This document shows positions 63,335-64,000 of a stretch of DNA of 64,000 nucleotides, piece by piece (the first letter of the stretch is position 1; every line of letters starts with the position of its first letter). The translations under genes and the position numbers were made by a program. Origin of the DNA: Komagataeibacter sp. FNDCR2 (GTDB lineage Bacteria; Pseudomonadota; Alphaproteobacteria; Acetobacterales; Acetobacteraceae); NCBI RefSeq assembly GCF_021295395.1, contig NZ_JAIWOU010000001.1:1865001-1929000 (forward strand). Reading direction: 5' to 3'. The notes below the pieces were generated by a model that was given only the letters and a program-made list of their open reading frames with translations, made no database searches and had not been told where the DNA came from.

Positions 63335-64000
63335 ATGTCCGATACGGTATCCGCCCCCCCGTTTTCCCGGCTCGGGATTGTGGTGGGGATGGAGGCGGAA
63401 GCCTCGCTGATCCGCCCGTTCCTGCCGCATGCCCGCATCGGTCTGAGCGGGGCGACCCTGTCGGGCGCGCGGCAGGCGGTGCTTGACCTGCTGGAAGGCG
63501 GCGTGGACGCCCTGCTGTCCTTTGGTCTGGCGGCGGGGCTCGATCCGGCGCTGCCCCCCGGCACGGTGGTCATTCCCCGGCATGTGATGGTGAATGGCGA
63601 ACGTCTGCCCGCCACGCCGCCCCTGCTGGCATGGCTGGGCGCGGAGCGGGCCGATGTGACCGGCGGCGACCTGCTGCATAGCGATGTGATCGTGACCGCC
63701 GCCCGGCGCAAGACGGAGTTGTTCAGCCAGACGGGCTGCGTGGCGCTGGATATGGAAAGCGGGGTGGTGGCGGAAATGGCCAGCATGCGCAAGGTGCCCT
63801 TCGCCGCGCTGCGCGTCATATGCGACCCGGCGGACCGCACCCTGCCGCCCGCCGCCGTCGTGGCGCTGCGGCCCGATGGCAGCCTTGCGGTGGGCGCCCT
63901 GATCCGCAGCATCCTGTGCGACCCGTTGCAGATTCCCGCCCTGATCCGCGTCGGCCGCGATGCGGGGCAGGCGCGTGCCGCCGCGCGGACCGTGCTGGCG
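63335..64000 (+). CDS. hpnG: Hopanoid-associated phosphorylase HpnG (cut by right edge)
   Basis: The first 222 codons of HpnG, a nucleoside-phosphorylase-like protein. It has FSRLGIVVGMEAEASLIRPFL, ALLSFGLAAGLDPALPPGTVVIPRH, the QTGCVALDMESGVVAEMA substrate-binding stretch, and LRVICDPADRTLPPAA. It removes adenine from adenosylhopane to give (phospho)ribosylhopane in side-chain synthesis. The frame remains open at base 64000, so the last part and any following genes (for example hpnH) are outside the window. Confidence 0.93.
   Translation, partial: MSDTVSAPPFSRLGIVVGMEAEASLIRPFLPHARIGLSGATLSGARQAVLDLLEGGVDALLSFGLAAGLDPALPPGTVVIPRHVMVNGERLPATPPLLAWLGAERADVTGGDLLHSDVIVTAARRKTELFSQTGCVALDMESGVVAEMASMRKVPFAALRVICDPADRTLPPAAVVALRPDGSLAVGALIRSILCDPLQIPALIRVGRDAGQARAAARTVLA

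Overview
The window looks like chromosome from a high-GC alphaproteobacterium of the acetic acid bacteria (Acetobacteraceae, Komagataeibacter/Gluconacetobacter-like). This is inferred from gene content: a contiguous hopanoid operon hpnA-B-C-D-E-shc-hpnG, a distant hpnN and two HpnL-like proteins, an FMN riboswitch before a fused ribBA operon, and protein sequences of alphaproteobacterial type. No rRNA, CRISPR array, integrase or transposase was seen. One tRNA gene (Leu, anticodon UAA) is present.

Layout. 1-9.5 kb holds housekeeping genes: the 5' part of clpB with a sigma32-like promoter, an aldo/keto reductase divergent from a LysR regulator, a fumarylpyruvate hydrolase-like enzyme, the branched-chain amino acid genes ilvB-ilvN-ilvC behind miaA, and serB. 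9.5-17 kb holds a cation efflux protein, a nitrilase-like hydrolase coupled to nadK, a YgjP-like metallopeptidase coupled to a YcgN-like protein, a strange three-gene ABC-like operon (ATPase-like, binding protein, very short permease) whose ATPase-like protein has lost every catalytic motif, and two small membrane proteins. 17-20.6 kb is an efflux operon (MarR, DUF1656, HlyD, NodT-type outer membrane factor) from which the expected FUSC pump gene is absent.

20.8-29.5 kb is a visibly AT-richer block directly downstream of tRNA-Leu. It encodes a DegT aminotransferase, a CgeB-like glycosyltransferase, an acyl carrier protein, a KAS III, a short-chain reductase, a left-handed beta-helix acyltransferase, a Rieske oxygenase and RfbB/RfbA. 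Together these could build a dTDP-amino-deoxysugar carrying a dedicated beta-hydroxyacyl group, possibly oxidised further. This is the best candidate for an undescribed pathway in the window.

29.5-33.2 kb is a TonB / DUF2946-like / OprC-like copper receptor module. The TonB linker is encoded by 12 tandem hexanucleotides. 33.3-37.3 kb holds mlaE-mlaF, radA, a YigZ-family gene and a DUF3297 gene. 37.4-45.9 kb is hpnN, an HpnL-like gene, the riboflavin operon ribD-ribE-ribBA-ribH with its riboswitch, and an aquaporin with both NPA motifs altered. 46-54.5 kb is a porin, small conserved proteins, a moeB-DsrE-SH3 group, pyruvate kinase and tyrC. 54.6-64 kb is an HpnL-like gene divergent from the hopanoid operon, which makes squalene from farnesyl diphosphate (HpnC, HpnD, HpnE), cyclises it (Shc) and begins side-chain processing (HpnG, cut by the right edge).
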